Source: Adiantum capillus-veneris (taxonomy: Eukaryota > Streptophyta > Polypodiopsida > Polypodiales > Pteridaceae). From it: a stretch of DNA of 57,500 nt. The translations under genes were made by a program, and so were the position numbers. Positions 21,955 through 34,150 of the stretch are shown one piece after another. The notes under the pieces were generated by a model, which was given only the letters and a program-made list of their open reading frames with translations, had not been told where the DNA came from and searched no databases. Where the stretch lies: contig CM043952.1 in assembly GCA_014529385.2 (NCBI GenBank), forward strand, positions 153,621,057-153,678,556, written 5' to 3'. Position 1 is the stretch's first letter. Every line of letters begins with the position of its first letter.

Positions 21955-23214
21955 ATTTATATTGCAATCCTAGCTACCGAGCTTTGTTTTGTCCTAGCTT
22001 TCAGTTTACTCGATCCATTCTCTTTCTATTAGAGGAAATCTCCATAGAGTCCATGGTCCAATCTAAGCTACAGGGTCAACTCTATGATCACACGAGGTTT
22101 AGTAGGGGATCCTCAGTGTCAGCTGGGAGGTAAAGGGTTCGGCTGCATTCAGATGGGCTCGAATTTTAAAATTCTCCACGTTTGGAATAGCTAGCAGCTT
22201 TTGACACGAGGCTTCTGTAGCTTGAAAATCTACAGCAGCACTAGCTCCAAATTTTCTGGCAGTGTTAGTAGTTAGAAGTTGGGCGGCGCCATGCAATCTG
22301 CTCATCCTACTCATTGAATTCGGTTGGCCGGCTACCTTTTGCAGCTGTGCCAATTTCAGTATAGTTACAATGTTGCATAGGGCCATCTCATTATGTTGGC
22401 GCGTGACCACGAACGAAGCTCAATTATCAGTCCAAATAACTGATAACTGACCCTTGTGTGACCATTATCTTAGCTTATCTTTGCCCTTTTAGAGTCCACG
22501 GTATCCCGACAACATTCAACCTAATAAAACATTTTGGCCCACCTATTTTGGGATTCACTCTCTCACATTTTTGTTTTGTTTGAAAACTAAAAAATTCAAA
22601 GTTCATTATGTATTACGGGTGAGGTTTGTACAACAGCACCAAAAGAAACACACTGAAAGTTCACTATGGCTTACCTAAGGTTATTGACACCTTCATTATG
22701 TATTATGGGTGAGGTTTTTAGGATGTTGGTTACAAAAGTCCGAAAAGCAACAAGGTGAAAGTTTACTATGGCTTACCTAAGGTTACTGACAGGAATTTAT
22801 ACTATACTAAACTATTATGTTGTTTGAAAACAAGTGTTTCAATGAACTATTTAGATTACTGTATATTTTAAAAATCATAAAAGTAATGATTTAAAAAAAC
22901 TTGGAAGCATCTATATTTATTCTATATATAATGAAGCTTAAAATTTTCAAGGGGTAGGGAATGGTCGACCATTCCATGTTAATTAGGGTTATCGGCGGAA
23001 TTTAGATATATTAAAATATTATGTTGTTTGAAAGCAAGTGTAGCAATGAACTATTTAGATTACGATATATTCTAAAAATCATAAAAACAATGATTTAAAA
23101 GACACTTGGAAGCATTTATATTTATACTATATAGATGGAGCCTAAAATTTTCAAGGAAGGAGAGGGTATCCACTTGTGAAATGAAAAGCCTTTTAGCAAT
23201 ATAAAGTCAAAAGA
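19523..23214. mobile_element. Element bounded by long imperfect inverted repeats (3.7 kb)
   Basis: The outer ends match as inverted repeats: TCTTTTGACTTTATATTGC from 19523, with its complement ending at 23214. A longer inner arm, 20070-20345, matches 22690-22990 in inverted orientation over about 270 bp. The right arm contains a second, tandem copy of part of this sequence at 22990-23160. The interior (20350-22640) holds no recognisable transposase. The form fits a non-autonomous Mutator-like or foldback element; no target duplication is clear. Confidence 0.6.
20346..22650. other. Interior of the inverted-repeat element: no supported gene, several microsatellites
   Basis: Contains (GT)n at 20743-20782, (CT)n at 20927-20955 and 21064-21090, and (GA)n at 21418-21447 and 21917-21952 preceded by a G tract. 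The frames that overlap these runs are repeat translations; I see nothing conserved in the remainder. Confidence 0.6.
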
Positions 23215-23660
23215 TTTTTTATTTTACATTAAGTAAATGTACCAATTTAAGTTCAGAGAACATAAAAACAAGCAATTTTAGTTGATATTTTTTATTTAAT
23301 AAAAAATTAATTTTTGAAAATATATTTGGCTTTCTTTTTTCAAGGGGCTTTTTTCTAGATGGATATTGATCGGTTTTAGAAATTTGTGCAAGTTTATGTG
23401 TATTTTTTAACAAATAATTATAAAGAGACTCTTTTATACTATTTCTTGAAGTCCTTACAAAATTATTGAATGTTAGGCACCCGTGTTGCTATCCTTCCTC
23501 TTTCAATTCATCAATTATTGTAGTGAATGTGTACGTATGTGTACACACACGATGGAGACACTAACAAAACTCAAACATTTAGTTTGTTTCTACAAAGAGA
23601 TGAGGACTTGTCAAAACAAGTCCATCCATGAGCCAACTCTAGATACAGTTCAAGTATGTT

Positions 23661-23712
<52 letters not shown>

Positions 23713-23823
23713 GGCGAAGAGAAGAGGTTCGTGGTGGCCAGTCCACTGCAAGATATGGCAGGAGTACATCCGCTTGTGTGAATTGCCTTCTAGGATGTAA
23801 ATATGCCACTCTCAATGAGTGCA

Positions 23824-23899
<76 letters not shown>

Positions 23900-24926
23900 C
23901 AGAGAGGTTGATTTTCAACAACTGCTCACATCACAATATATTCACTTTTTGGTCAAATATGATAAATGGGGTTGTTGACCGGTGGGTCAACAACACGACA
24001 TAACTCAACAAAGCCTTAATTTTTGAGAGTTATGGAATGCTGAGAATTACGGTTATAAACATCATTTGTAATAAGTAGGTAGTCTAGATGCAGAAGCCAG
24101 GGTGCAATGACACTTCCAGATTGTAAATACCAAGCCATATGACCCCTTAAACTCTATTTTGGGTTAACCTAAGGTAGCCTTAGTATATAAGGTACCTAGG
24201 TCATTTTTGTAAAACAACTTTTTCATAATCATAAGTTTTAAGCTGTCGTCGACTGTGTGAGAGAGAGGAAGAGAGAGAGTGTGAGATTCATACTAGCACT
24301 ACTCCCCACTCGATCATCACATTGTAGATCCGACTACATCATTGCGCTAGCCTCGGCAAGAGCTATGCAACAACGTCAAGCATTCCTCGCGGAATGGAGC
24401 ATACACTTTCGTGCATCTACGAGCTATTTGCGGCTATAAGTATATCAAATGATGTCTATTTTTTGTGTGCAAGTAATCATTAAAATCGTGGAAAATAAGC
24501 TACGCATAGGTACTCATAGAATTCAATTTCAGGCACTTCTGAAATTATCCTGATCTCTCTTTATACGCATTTTCCATAGATGGGTTTAGAGCTAGGATTT
24601 TGGGTGTAGAGGCTTAGGCACAGGTGTATCCTAGTGAGGGGATGGTGTTCCTTAAGTTTTATACAATTTTGACATGATTTGATGGGTTTCCTTCCGTTGT
24701 GTGTATGTGGGTAGGTGGTATAGTTGAGAGTAGTGAGACTCTAGATTGTGGTTTAGTTGGCCTTCGAGAGTGTTGCATGTGTAGGATGGTCTCCTAACAA
24801 GCTAAATATTTCCTCTGTGTGCCTATCGTGTCATCTGTGTCCTCGATTGACATTATGTTGATCTAGGTTGTGTTACATGCACTTTATGGGTGGTGTGATT
24901 TGCTCTCGCAACAGGGGTTTTCCTTG
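23215..24926. other. Intergenic stretch with microsatellites
   Basis: AT-rich. (GA)n at 23667-23711, then (GT)n and (GA)n at 23824-23896. No supported gene. Confidence 0.6.
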
Positions 24927-25142
24927 TGTTAGAATTAGGGTTGTAGGAAAACACACACAACTTGGAGAAGACAAAGGAAGCTCAAGGTACACAACAGAGA
25001 GTGTATTTCTTACTGTGCAATGGAAAGATAAGATAGCCCTAGAGTGACGGGTGTATATATAATGCATGGGGAAAAAAAACCTCCTAGTTAGGGAAAAAAT
25101 GCCTCGGCGGTCCTGAGTGTCTTCACACAAATCACTACCACA
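24927..25142 (-). repeat. 3' LTR of copia-1
   Basis: 216 bp, clearly homologous to 35810-36027 with scattered substitutions and small indels, so the insertion is old. Confidence 0.85.
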
Positions 25143-28100
25143 TGTATATGGTAACAAATCCCCCATGTAAGTGATGCGGTGAACAAGATCTAGCACATAG
25201 AGTACAGGGAAGTGCGAGTCAGTGTAAACCTCAAACAGGTAAATACTGCCACCATCAGGGACAACTATCCACTTCCCTGAGGACATGATCAATCCACAAA
25301 GAGGAATAAGCCCAAAGATTTGCGGAAAGCTTCAAACTTGTCATGAGACAATGCCTTTGTGAAAAGTTATACAAGGTTTTCCTGTGTTGGCACATAAGCC
25401 AAGTTGATCTCTCCCACTGAGAGCCTCTCCCTGACATAGTGGTAGTGCACCTCAATGTCCTTTGTGCGAGCATGAAAAAATGGGTTCCTTGCAACTATCA
25501 ATGCGCGTAGGTAGTGTTGGCAGTGTCTTGTCCAACACCCATTAAGGCGTCTAAGCCATACACACAGGACTCTAGCTATGAAGATTGTCCTCTACTCAGC
25601 CTCCAACTAGAAGTGGCCACAATAGGTTTCTTCTTGTTCAACCATGATATGCATGAATTGTCGAGCATGAAACAAAAACCAGTTATGGACACTCGTGTGT
25701 CAAAAAAACAAGCCCAATCTGAATCTAAAAAAGCATGTAAATTTAGCGGCAATGATCCCCCCTTGGGATAAAATAAGTCAAGATGTAATATTCCACTCAA
25801 GTAAAAAAAAATCCTCTTGACAGTCTGCTAATGCTTAAACCTTGGGCTATGTATGAATCTGCTGACCTGTGAAACTGTAAAGTGAATATCAACCTCGTAT
25901 TGCATACATGAAGAAGGCAGCCAACAATAGTTTGGTAAAGAGTGACATGGCAAGATCACCAGCATCATGAAGAATCAATTTCAAAATTGTTTCCATGGGA
26001 GTGTCAATAGGTTTGCAATCATCAAGTCCAAAATTCCATAACAATCTCTATGTAACTTGTCTTACACAAGGAAATACCACCACCACACTGCTTAAACTAT
26101 ATACCCAAGTAATGATGCAACAATCCCAAATCTTTCATCTTGAAAATAGCATTCAAACTAGCCTTAAATTCAACAATATGTCTCTCATTTGGTCCAGTGA
26201 TCAACAAATCATCCACATAGAGAAAAACAATGAGAAGTACATCACCCTCACGCTTTACATACAATGTTATTTCTGTTGGACTGTTACAAAAGCCTCATTT
26301 GACCAAATGAGTATCATCCTTCTCATACCAAGAACAAGGAGATTGCTTAAACCATACAAATATTTCTTAAATTTGCACACTTTATATTCTTGTCCTTTAA
26401 TGAAAAAATCGCGAGGCTGCGCTACATAAACTTCCTCAAATATGTCATCATTCAAGAAAGTAATTTTTTTTTTTTTAATGTACATCCCAACTAATATGAC
26501 TTTCCAATGCACATAAAAATGCATAGAAGTCATATGACAAGTGGGAGAAAAAGTATCTTCATAATCTATGCCTTTTTACTGTCCATAACCCTTCGCAACA
26601 AGTTCAGCCTTGCAACAATCAATCTCACCGTTCGGCTTGCGTTTCAACTTGTAAACCGACTTTCTACTAGTGGTCTTTTTACCAGGATGCAAATCACATA
26701 AAGTCCATGTGCCATTTTCTATAAGTGCATCATATTCAGATTGCATAGCAGCCATCCAATTACATAAGCTAGACACAGCCAACGCATAACAATCTGATGC
26801 ATAAGATGCATAGTGAGAATCTGAACGAGTACATCTAGACAAAGGTGCATTTAGTTTACTGTCATGCAAAGTATGCACCAACCATTTTGGCATACCTCTA
26901 GCCTGGTCATTCTGAGCCCTTTCCTCATCAAGTACATCATGTACATCTGCATCAGTAATAGGCTAATCTGTAACATTTTTAGATATCCCCATAGGCTGTA
27001 CATTTTTCTCATTGGAATTTATATTCAAACTTCCACCACTGAAAAGAGGCAACAAAGTGTCATAAATGTCTTGTGAGCTTACATTACTGTCTCTAGTACA
27101 TGATAGCAAGGGCTCAACAAAATCTTCCACAAACACAACGTCTCATGAGACCAAGATACACTTTGTTTGTGGATGATACAACCTATAACCTTTGCTTTCA
27201 GCACTATATCTAATAGAAATACATTTGACAGCCTTTCATCCAATAAGGCACCAAAGCATATGCCAAACAACCAAAAACATGAATGTGCTCAATAGAAGGC
27301 TTTCCATCATGCCTTGCTTCATATGGAATCATAGATTGCAAAGTTTTTTTAGGACACCTGTTAAGTACATAAGTGGTACACATGATGGTCTCAAGCCAGA
27401 ACGAATGCAGCAAAGCTTGAGTTTTGACCATACATCATGCCATTTTTGTAACCGACCTGCTTTCCTCTCAGCAGCACCATTTTGTTGAGTCGTATACGGC
27501 ACTATACATTGGTAGTTTATCCCACGACTAGCCATAAATGCACTAAATTCGTGAGACATATACTTCCCCCCTTAACCTGATGGAGGGTGCCCACAGTACA
27601 TTTCGAGACATTTTCAGCCATAGCCAGAAATTGTTTGAAGCACATAAACACTTCGGACTTTGCTTTAACCGGAACCACCCATGCATGCATAGAGTATTCA
27701 TCAATGAAAGTCATGAAGTAGAGGTAATTTCCCAAGGACGGAGTTTGCATGGGCCCAAAAACATCACTAGGCACAAGCTGCAACATGCATGTGGCCTGGA
27801 ATGAGTGAACCATCCTTTGTAAACTTCAATCGCTACATCTTACCCAAAGTACAACCTTCACGAACATGTTTTATGGGTGCTTCAAGAGGCGGCAAAGAAG
27901 CAACCATATCAGATTTTTCGAATGCAGCAATTTGGCAAAGTTGATCAGATGCCCAAAACATGCATGCCAAAGTTTTGGATCTAAAATAGCCTTAGAATCC
28001 ACAACTACATTTGCAAAATTTTGCCCACACTTGTGTCAAACAAAGTGAGCTTATACAGTCCACGACATAAAGTGCTAGATGCAAAAATTTCATCATTGAA

Positions 28101-28206
28101 ACTGAGATTATTTACTGTACATCTTTCATCCACAAATTTGAGCACAAATCCAAGTCTAGAAAGTGGAGATATAGACAAAGGATTCTTCTTGGTCCCAACA
28201 AGTGTG
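25143..28206 (-). pseudogene. copia-1 pol remains: GAG-pre-integrase, integrase, reverse transcriptase, RNase H
   Basis: Read from 28206 downward in several frames. GAG-pre-integrase at 28283-28005 (LCRGLYKLTLFD). Integrase at 27813-27210 (YFMTFIDEYSMHAWVVPVK, then YTTQQNGAAERKAGRLQ). Reverse transcriptase at 26893-26267 (WMAAMQSEYDALIENGTWTL, KCAELVAKGYGQ-like, then VAQPRDFFIKG and KKYLYGLSN). RNase H at 25800-25255 (HAFLDSDWACFFDTRVS). Multiple stops and frameshifts, and the catalytic YxDD region is not legible. The order, with integrase before reverse transcriptase, is diagnostic of copia. Confidence 0.85.
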
Positions 28207-28384
28207 TGTTGGGTGGTAAAGCCCAGTGTGCTGTGCCTAAGTGTTGGGCGGCCGAAGACTAACTGTGAACTAACACTGACCATTCATTCTACATAAAAGA
28301 ATAAGGACTCATAACCCTAACACTATTGTGTTTGGAGTCCACCCAAACCTGTGTCTCCTCTCTTCTTCTCTCTTCTCCATTGTT

Positions 28385-28433
<49 letters not shown>

Positions 28434-28448
28434 CGCACGTGGACTTCA
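28207..28448 (+). repeat. 5' LTR of copia-2
   Basis: Begins TGTTGGGTGGT and ends TTCA. It contains a (CA)n run at 28385-28430. No 3' partner is present in the window. Confidence 0.7.
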
Positions 28449-28450
28449 AC

Positions 28451-28462
28451 TGGTATCAGAGC
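28451..28462 (+). other. Primer binding site of copia-2
   Basis: TGGTATCAGAGC, the exact initiator tRNA-Met site used by most copia elements, two bases after the LTR. Confidence 0.95.
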
Positions 28463-28759
28463 TCAGGGATTGGGAGCATCATTGGAGCTCAATGGGGAAG
28501 CGGGTGGAGAAGCAACAAAAATTCCAGCATGTTTTTATAGGTATATTTTGACCTATCAAAACGTCTTCATTCAAGTTGATTTTCACACTATTTGATCGGT
28601 TTTTTGCCTCTTCAACTTTACAAAAGAAAATTTTCTCAAAATCTTCATAAAGTTTGAGATACGTCACTTAGACTTCCTGTAGGTTGCGAGGTACAAGCTG
28701 CAGATTTTTAGAGATCTGTTTTGACCTGTAAAAACATCTTATTTGTTCCTTGTTGAGTG

Positions 28760-29407
28760 ATGGCTTCATCATCGAAGAACTCTTTGTTCAACATTGAGAA
28801 CTTAGATGGCACTACCTTCCCATTTTGGAAGGAACAAATTTACAATGTCTTAGTACAAAAGAAGCAGATCTGGCCGATAAAGATGAAGGGGATAAAGCTT
28901 GAGGATATGGATGAGTATGATTGGCAGAATTTGGATGAGCTTGCCAGGTCTATCATCATGCTGACTTTGTCAAAGAATGTGTACTTCAACGTGAAGATGG
29001 AAAAGACTAGCTATGAGTTGTGGAAGAAGTTATGTGATTTGTATGAGAAGCAAAGTGCAGCATCACAGGTTTATTGGCTGAAGAAATTAGTTGATTTGAA
29101 GATGGATGAGGGCACACCCATGTGCAACCATCTCAATGAGTTCAACACAATTTTCAGTCAGCTTTCTGCACAAGGAGTCAATTTCGACAATTCAGTCAAA
29201 GCAATGTTCTTGCTAAATATGTTGCCAAAAAGTTGGGATACTTTTTGCACAGCCATAAGTAACTCAACACCTCCTCATGGTTTAACATGTGCTCATGTTG
29301 AGGGTAGTGTGCTTACCAAAGAGGGTAGAAGGAAGAATCTTGATTCTTCTCGTGGTACTAGCAATGCTCTTGTTGTTCCTGGTCGATCACAAGAAAAGGG
29401 CAAGTAG
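28760..29407 (+). CDS. copia-2 Gag (N-terminal part)
   Basis: About 215 residues starting MASSSKNSLFNIENLDGTTF. It has the conserved copia Gag pattern: FPFWKEQIYNVLVQKK, ELWKKLCDLYEKQ, FLLNMLPKSWDTF. It ends at TAG 29405-29407. A CCHC knuckle (CYHCHKKGHMEKD, near 29465-29510, last Cys replaced) follows in another frame, so Gag is broken between capsid and nucleocapsid. Confidence 0.9.
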   Translation: MASSSKNSLFNIENLDGTTFPFWKEQIYNVLVQKKQIWPIKMKGIKLEDMDEYDWQNLDELARSIIMLTLSKNVYFNVKMEKTSYELWKKLCDLYEKQSAASQVYWLKKLVDLKMDEGTPMCNHLNEFNTIFSQLSAQGVNFDNSVKAMFLLNMLPKSWDTFCTAISNSTPPHGLTCAHVEGSVLTKEGRRKNLDSSRGTSNALVVPGRSQEKGK

Positions 29408-31990
29408 AATCAGAGAGGAAAATCTTGTAGCAAATCACGTGGCTGAAAAGACATTGAGTGCTATCATTGTCACAAAAAGGGTCATATGGAGAAAGACAGT
29501 TGAAAGTGGAAACAAGAGAAAGGTAAAGACAAGAAGTTAGAAGAAGGCAAAACTAAGGAAAGCAGTATAAAGATTGAAGAGATCAACAATGTTTTTGTTG
29601 AATATTCTGATGGAGAGATTTGTCTCACATCTGTCATGGATTCACCATTTTTGGTTGCCATTGAGATGACTATGCTTTACAGGATTGTGTTCTTGACTCA
29701 GGTGCATCGTTTCATGTGACTCCTCACAAAGAGTGTTTTAGTACATATGATGCAGCCCGTAAAGGTCATGATCGTCTTGGCAATGATTTTGCTTGCGACA
29801 TAGTTGGTGTCGGTGATGTGCGGCTGAAATTCTAGAATGGTTCTTCATTCATGCTCAAGAATGTGAGACATGTGCTGAAGCTTGATTAGTACAGGACAAT
29901 TGGATGATGCAGGATATTAGTGCACATTTGGTGATACTTCGTGGAGGATTACCAAAGGTTCTTTAGTGGTAGCACATGGTTCAACGTCTGGGAATTTGTA
30001 CATGCTACATGTATCCAATGTTAAAAACCATGTAATTTGTGTAACCGAGTAGCCTGCCAAGTGTTTCTTTGTGGCATGGCCGGTTAGGACATATGTCTCA
30101 ATAGGGAATGAAAATATTGTCTCATTTTGGTTATATTCCTGGCTTCATTTCTTAGATTTTTCAGTTTGTGAGCATCGTCTTTATGGTAAACAAACACAGT
30201 CACCACACAAAAGGGGAAGCACTCAAAAAAGTGAGCCATTAGAGTTAGTGTATAGTGATCTGTGTGGACCTATGCCTAGCGTATCTATGGGAGCTTCATT
30301 GTACTTTGTTACATTCATTAATTGCTTCTCAAGGAAAGTGTGGGTATATCCTCTCAAGGAGAAAGATGAAGTTCTTTCAAGATTTTAGAATTTTGTGGTA
30401 TTAGTGGATAATTAGTCTTGCAAGAAAGTCAAGTGCTTAAGGTCATACAATGGTGGTGAGTATGTCACTAAAGCCTTTCAAAATTTTTGTGATTCCAAAG
30501 GCATCAAAAGAGAGTTGACTGCTCCATACAACCCTCCACAAAATGGTGTTGCTGAGAGGATGAACCATACCATACAAGAGAAGTTACGTAGCATGTTGTC
30601 TAATGCAGAGTTGCCTAATGGATTTTGGGCAGAAGAGTTAGCGACTACAGTCCATCTTATTGATAGAACTCCTAAAAAGGCTTTATATGAGAAGGTACAT
30701 GAAGAGCTTTGGTCTGGGAAGCCACTTCTTACAAGCATCTTAGAGTCTTTGGATGTGAAGCATATTGCTATGTTCCAAAGGAGTTTCGAAGCAAGTTGGC
30801 TCCTAAGTCAAAGAAATGCATATTTCTTAACTATGGCAATCCTGGCAAGATGGGATTTTGGTCATGGGATCGTGAAGCTAAAAAGATAGTTCGCATAAAT
30901 GATGTATACTTCAATGAAGAAAAGATGCATAAGAAGCCTGTGCATACAGTGGGGGTCAAGAGAGTTATCTTCCAAGAAGATAGAGTTGTCCACAGTAGGG
31001 CTAAAGTGACTAAGGTCAAACAACAAGGACAGAATCCTCCTGTAGTACAAATTGTTGCTGAGGGACTACCGGCTCAATATTAGAAGGTCTACAAGAGTTT
31101 CAAGACCTCCTCATAAATTTACTCCCTTATTGGACTACATTATGTTGACAGATTTTGGAGAGCCTTCCTGCTATAAGGAAGCCATGTCAATGGATGACAA
31201 GGCAAAGTGGGAGAAAGATATGCCATAAAAAATGGACTCGTTGCATCAGAATCAAACTTGGAAGTTGGTTCGGTTGCCTAAAGGGAAAAAGTCATTACCA
31301 TGCAAATGGGTTTATAAGCAAAAAATTACACCTCATGATAATAAACTTAAGTACAAGGCACGACTTGTTGTTAAAGGATTTAAGCAGCAACAGGTTATTG
31401 ACTTTGATGAGATATTTTCTCTAGTTTTCAAGATGACTACTATGCAGTGTGTACTTGTGGTGGTTGCTACGAAAGACATGGAACTTGACCAGATGGATGT
31501 CAAGACGACGTTCTTGCATGGTGATCTTCAAGAAGAATTTTATATGCACCAACCAGAAGGTTTTGTTGAGAAGGGAAATGAAGACTTGGTGTGTCAGATA
31601 GAAAAGACTCTTTATGGTCTAAAACAATCATAAAGGGAGTGGTACCGTAAATGCTACTTGTTCATGCTCTCTCAAGGCTACAAACGTAGCAATATGGACC
31701 ATTGCCTCTACACTAAGCGAGCTAAAGATGGTAGTTTGCTGATTTTGGTCCTTTATGTGGATGATATGTTAATTGCCCAAAAATGGAGGGATGAGATTTT
31801 AGCCTTGAAGTCAGAGTTACATGCAAACTTTGAAATGAAAAACGTGGGTGAAGCAAGTTATATCCTTGGATGAATTAGGCGAGACAGATGCAAAAAATTG
31901 GTCTATTTGTATCAATCAGAGTACATTGCTAAAGTGCTCAAGCGTTTTTTAAAAAGGGAAGAAAAGTGAAATTTTCTTTGGCAACATGAT
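29408..31990 (+). pseudogene. copia-2 pol remains: protease, integrase, reverse transcriptase
   Basis: Protease near 29690 (VLDSGASFHVTPHKEC, intact DSGA). GAG-pre-integrase is badly eroded (29900-30090). Integrase at 30190-30760 (SEPLELVYSDLCGPM, FINCFSRKVWVYPLK, YNPPQNGVAERMNHTIQ). Reverse transcriptase at 31190-31880 (KARLVVKGFKQQQVIDF, QMDVKTTFLHGDL, LVLYVDDMLIAQK, the last holding the intact YVDD). Stops at 31081, 31226, 31633 and 31873 and several frame changes make it non-functional. Confidence 0.9.
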
Positions 31991-32019
31991 GGAAGAAGAT
32001 AAATTGATGTGTGTGCATT

Positions 32020-34150
32020 GGGGGGGGGGGGGGGAGAAGTAAAAGGAGGGAGGTTTACACCAAATGCGTTTCGCTAATTAGCGCATCAGTGGTGTAAACA
32101 ATATGAGGATATGGAGGGGGTATAAATAGTGAAGTGTGGCTCAAACAACTGTATCAGGTATCATATTGAAGAGGGATAGACCTTTTGAAAGGTAGGTTAT
32201 GACCCATCTTAAGTGCGTATTTACAAAAAAGGGGAGGGAAAGGAAGAGAGTTAGTAGGGTAATAAAGCTTGTGAAGGGAACAGTAAAGGAATGGCAAAGT
32301 TCTACAAAAAAGGGGACTAGTCCAAGTATGTTGACTCTGCCTAGGGAATGGGTGGAGTTTAGAGGGGTTGCATATACCCAAGAGGCCAAAATAACCGAAG
32401 TTAGTTGCGGTGGGGTTTAGTCAATAGAGGGTGGAATTCTTTAACGGGGCGGGGAAGACCTGGTTTAGAGAGAAACATGCCAAGATTGGGTGCATTCATC
32501 CAACATATCAAAGGTCTAGGAAAGTGTGCGAGGTCGGTGTTGGATTTAAGAAGATTAGTGGGGAGTTTCATAATGGAACAGGATAAGTTGAGATGGCGGA
32601 CTAGAGGTGAGAAAGGAATCTTGATGATGGTTGGAGAGGGTTTGGTTTTAGACAAATCTTGGAGGAGAGAGGGTTTCAGATTGTAGGAAAGGTAGAGAAA
32701 GCAAGCTTCCAAAAGGGGGGAGGGATATCCCTTGGCTCTTAGCCTAGTAATGAAAAGGTTACGAATAGAGAAAAAGCCAGAAAGAGAGCTTTCTCTAATA
32801 ATGTAACTCAGTAAGCTCTGAGAGAATAAAAGCGATCTTTTGGTGTGTATGGTGCCAAGATTGCCAAGGGATATAGTTGTAGGAATTAAGGCTCTTTTGG
32901 TAACAATGGGTATCCAAGATCCCATACGTGGCAAAAGAGGGCCTCTTGAAAAAATGGATATCTAGAATAAACGCTTCTTGCGAGGAGATTGCAAGGGAAA
33001 TTTTGATGTGTACTTGGAGAGGGTTCCCATATTTTGGAGGAGTTCGTTTAAGCTAGAGAGAGGACCATCCCAAATTCCAAAGGCATCATCTACAAATCTC
33101 TTGAAATAGAGAAGGGAAGAGGAGGACAGGAGATTCATGCCTTCCTCTAAATAGCAAAGGAAAAGGCAAGCATACACAACTGCAAAGTTAGACCTCATAG
33201 CGGTGCCCTTAATTTGGTGCCAAAAGTCTCCATTGAAAGAGAGATGATGGTGGTTGAGGATAAGAGAGGCGAAGGATAAAATGAAGTGGACCTTAGGGGA
33301 GGGAAAGAAGCCTTTGATGGAATGTTTAAGGGCAAAAAGTCCATCGTGGATTGGGATACTAGGATAGAGAGATTCAACATCAAAGGTGAAGAGGATAATG
33401 TTGGGAGGTAAAGAAGTATAAGCTAGGCCTAAAACTAGAGAGTGAGAGTGTTTTAGGTGTTGAGTTTTGGATAAAAGAATGGGGTAGAGTTGTGCATGGA
33501 GACATTTAGAGGCGTTCTCTAAAATGTAACCTTTGTAAGAACAAATGGGGCGGCCAACGAGGACGGGTTTGTGGATTTTAGGTAAAAGGAAGAAGGGGCA
33601 CGGTTTAGGGTTTTCAAGCGAGGAGGAGAGGATAAAGGCTCTTTCATTGCTGAAAAGAAGATGATAATTGGTGACATTAGAGGAAAGGAGGTAGTGTACA
33701 AAGGGTAAGGGAGGTGTGGAGGTGTTGGAGTAGGTGCAGGGGTCCATGAGGTGATGCATGGCTTCATTACAATACCAAGATTCAGAGAGTATGACCGGGC
33801 CTAAATTTTTATTTGTCGGTTTGATAATGATGCTACGATCATTTCTTAAGGATGAGATGGAATTCATTAAAAGAGTTTAGAGTGAAAAGGAGGAAGAGAG
33901 GAGAGAAAAGATAATCCCAAAGGTTTGGCTAAGAGTTGTGGGGAGGATTCCAAAGAAGATTTGGGATAGAAAAAGAAGAGGGAGGAAGAGAGGGCTCATT
34001 AAAAAAAAACCCATTTTTAGATTAGAGTAGGCTTGAAGAATAGAGGAGAGGGTGGGGGGGGGGGGGGGAATATAATTGAGACCAACGGCTACAAGCCTTC
34101 CTGTGTCTATAGCTGTTCTCCTAGGTGTTGTAGATCTTTTGCATTTCATT
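32020..34150 (-). pseudogene. Penelope-like retroelement without a visible GIY-YIG endonuclease
   Basis: The central frame 33867-32962 (301 residues) shows the Penelope reverse transcriptase signatures in order: LGPVILSESWY, FFLLPKIHKP, VGRPICS, FTFDVESLYPSIP (first catalytic Asp), WHQIKGTAMRSNFAVVYACLF and YFKRFVDDAFGIWDG (the catalytic Asp pair). The frame changes near 32960 and continues to about 32401 with the post-catalytic region (SGFFSIRNLFITRLRAKGYP). An upstream piece at 34149-33877 is in a third frame. No GIY-YIG domain is readable downstream, as in the endonuclease-deficient group. Equal 15-base G tracts lie at 32020-32034 and 34054-34068. Penelope-like elements are uncommon in seed plants but reported from lycophytes and other lineages. 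Confidence 0.85.
32053..32099 (-). ncRNA. Hairpin with hammerhead-ribozyme-like core beside the Penelope-like element
   Basis: Perfect 10-bp arms (32053-32062 and 32090-32099) enclose, on the minus strand, CTGATG, a self-complementary GCTAATTAGC, then GAAA. This is the order of the hammerhead core (CUGAUGA, stem II, GAAA), but the A after CUGAUG is a C and stem III would be almost absent. Penelope-like elements are known to carry hammerhead motifs in their terminal repeats. It is probably a decayed copy, if real. Confidence 0.35.

Larger units (their letters stand above)
28207..31990 (+). mobile_element. Ty1/copia element (copia-2), plus strand, truncated at its 3' end
   Basis: A 5' LTR (28207-28448), a primer site, gag, protease, integrase and reverse transcriptase follow in copia order. 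The element stops near 31990 without RNase H, purine tract or 3' LTR, where G-tract and Penelope-like sequence begin. It interrupts the pol of copia-1. Confidence 0.85.

Noticed and set aside
28326-28595. Thr-His repeat frames near the copia-2 primer site
   Set aside because: Translations of the (CA)n run in the LTR, overlapping the primer site.
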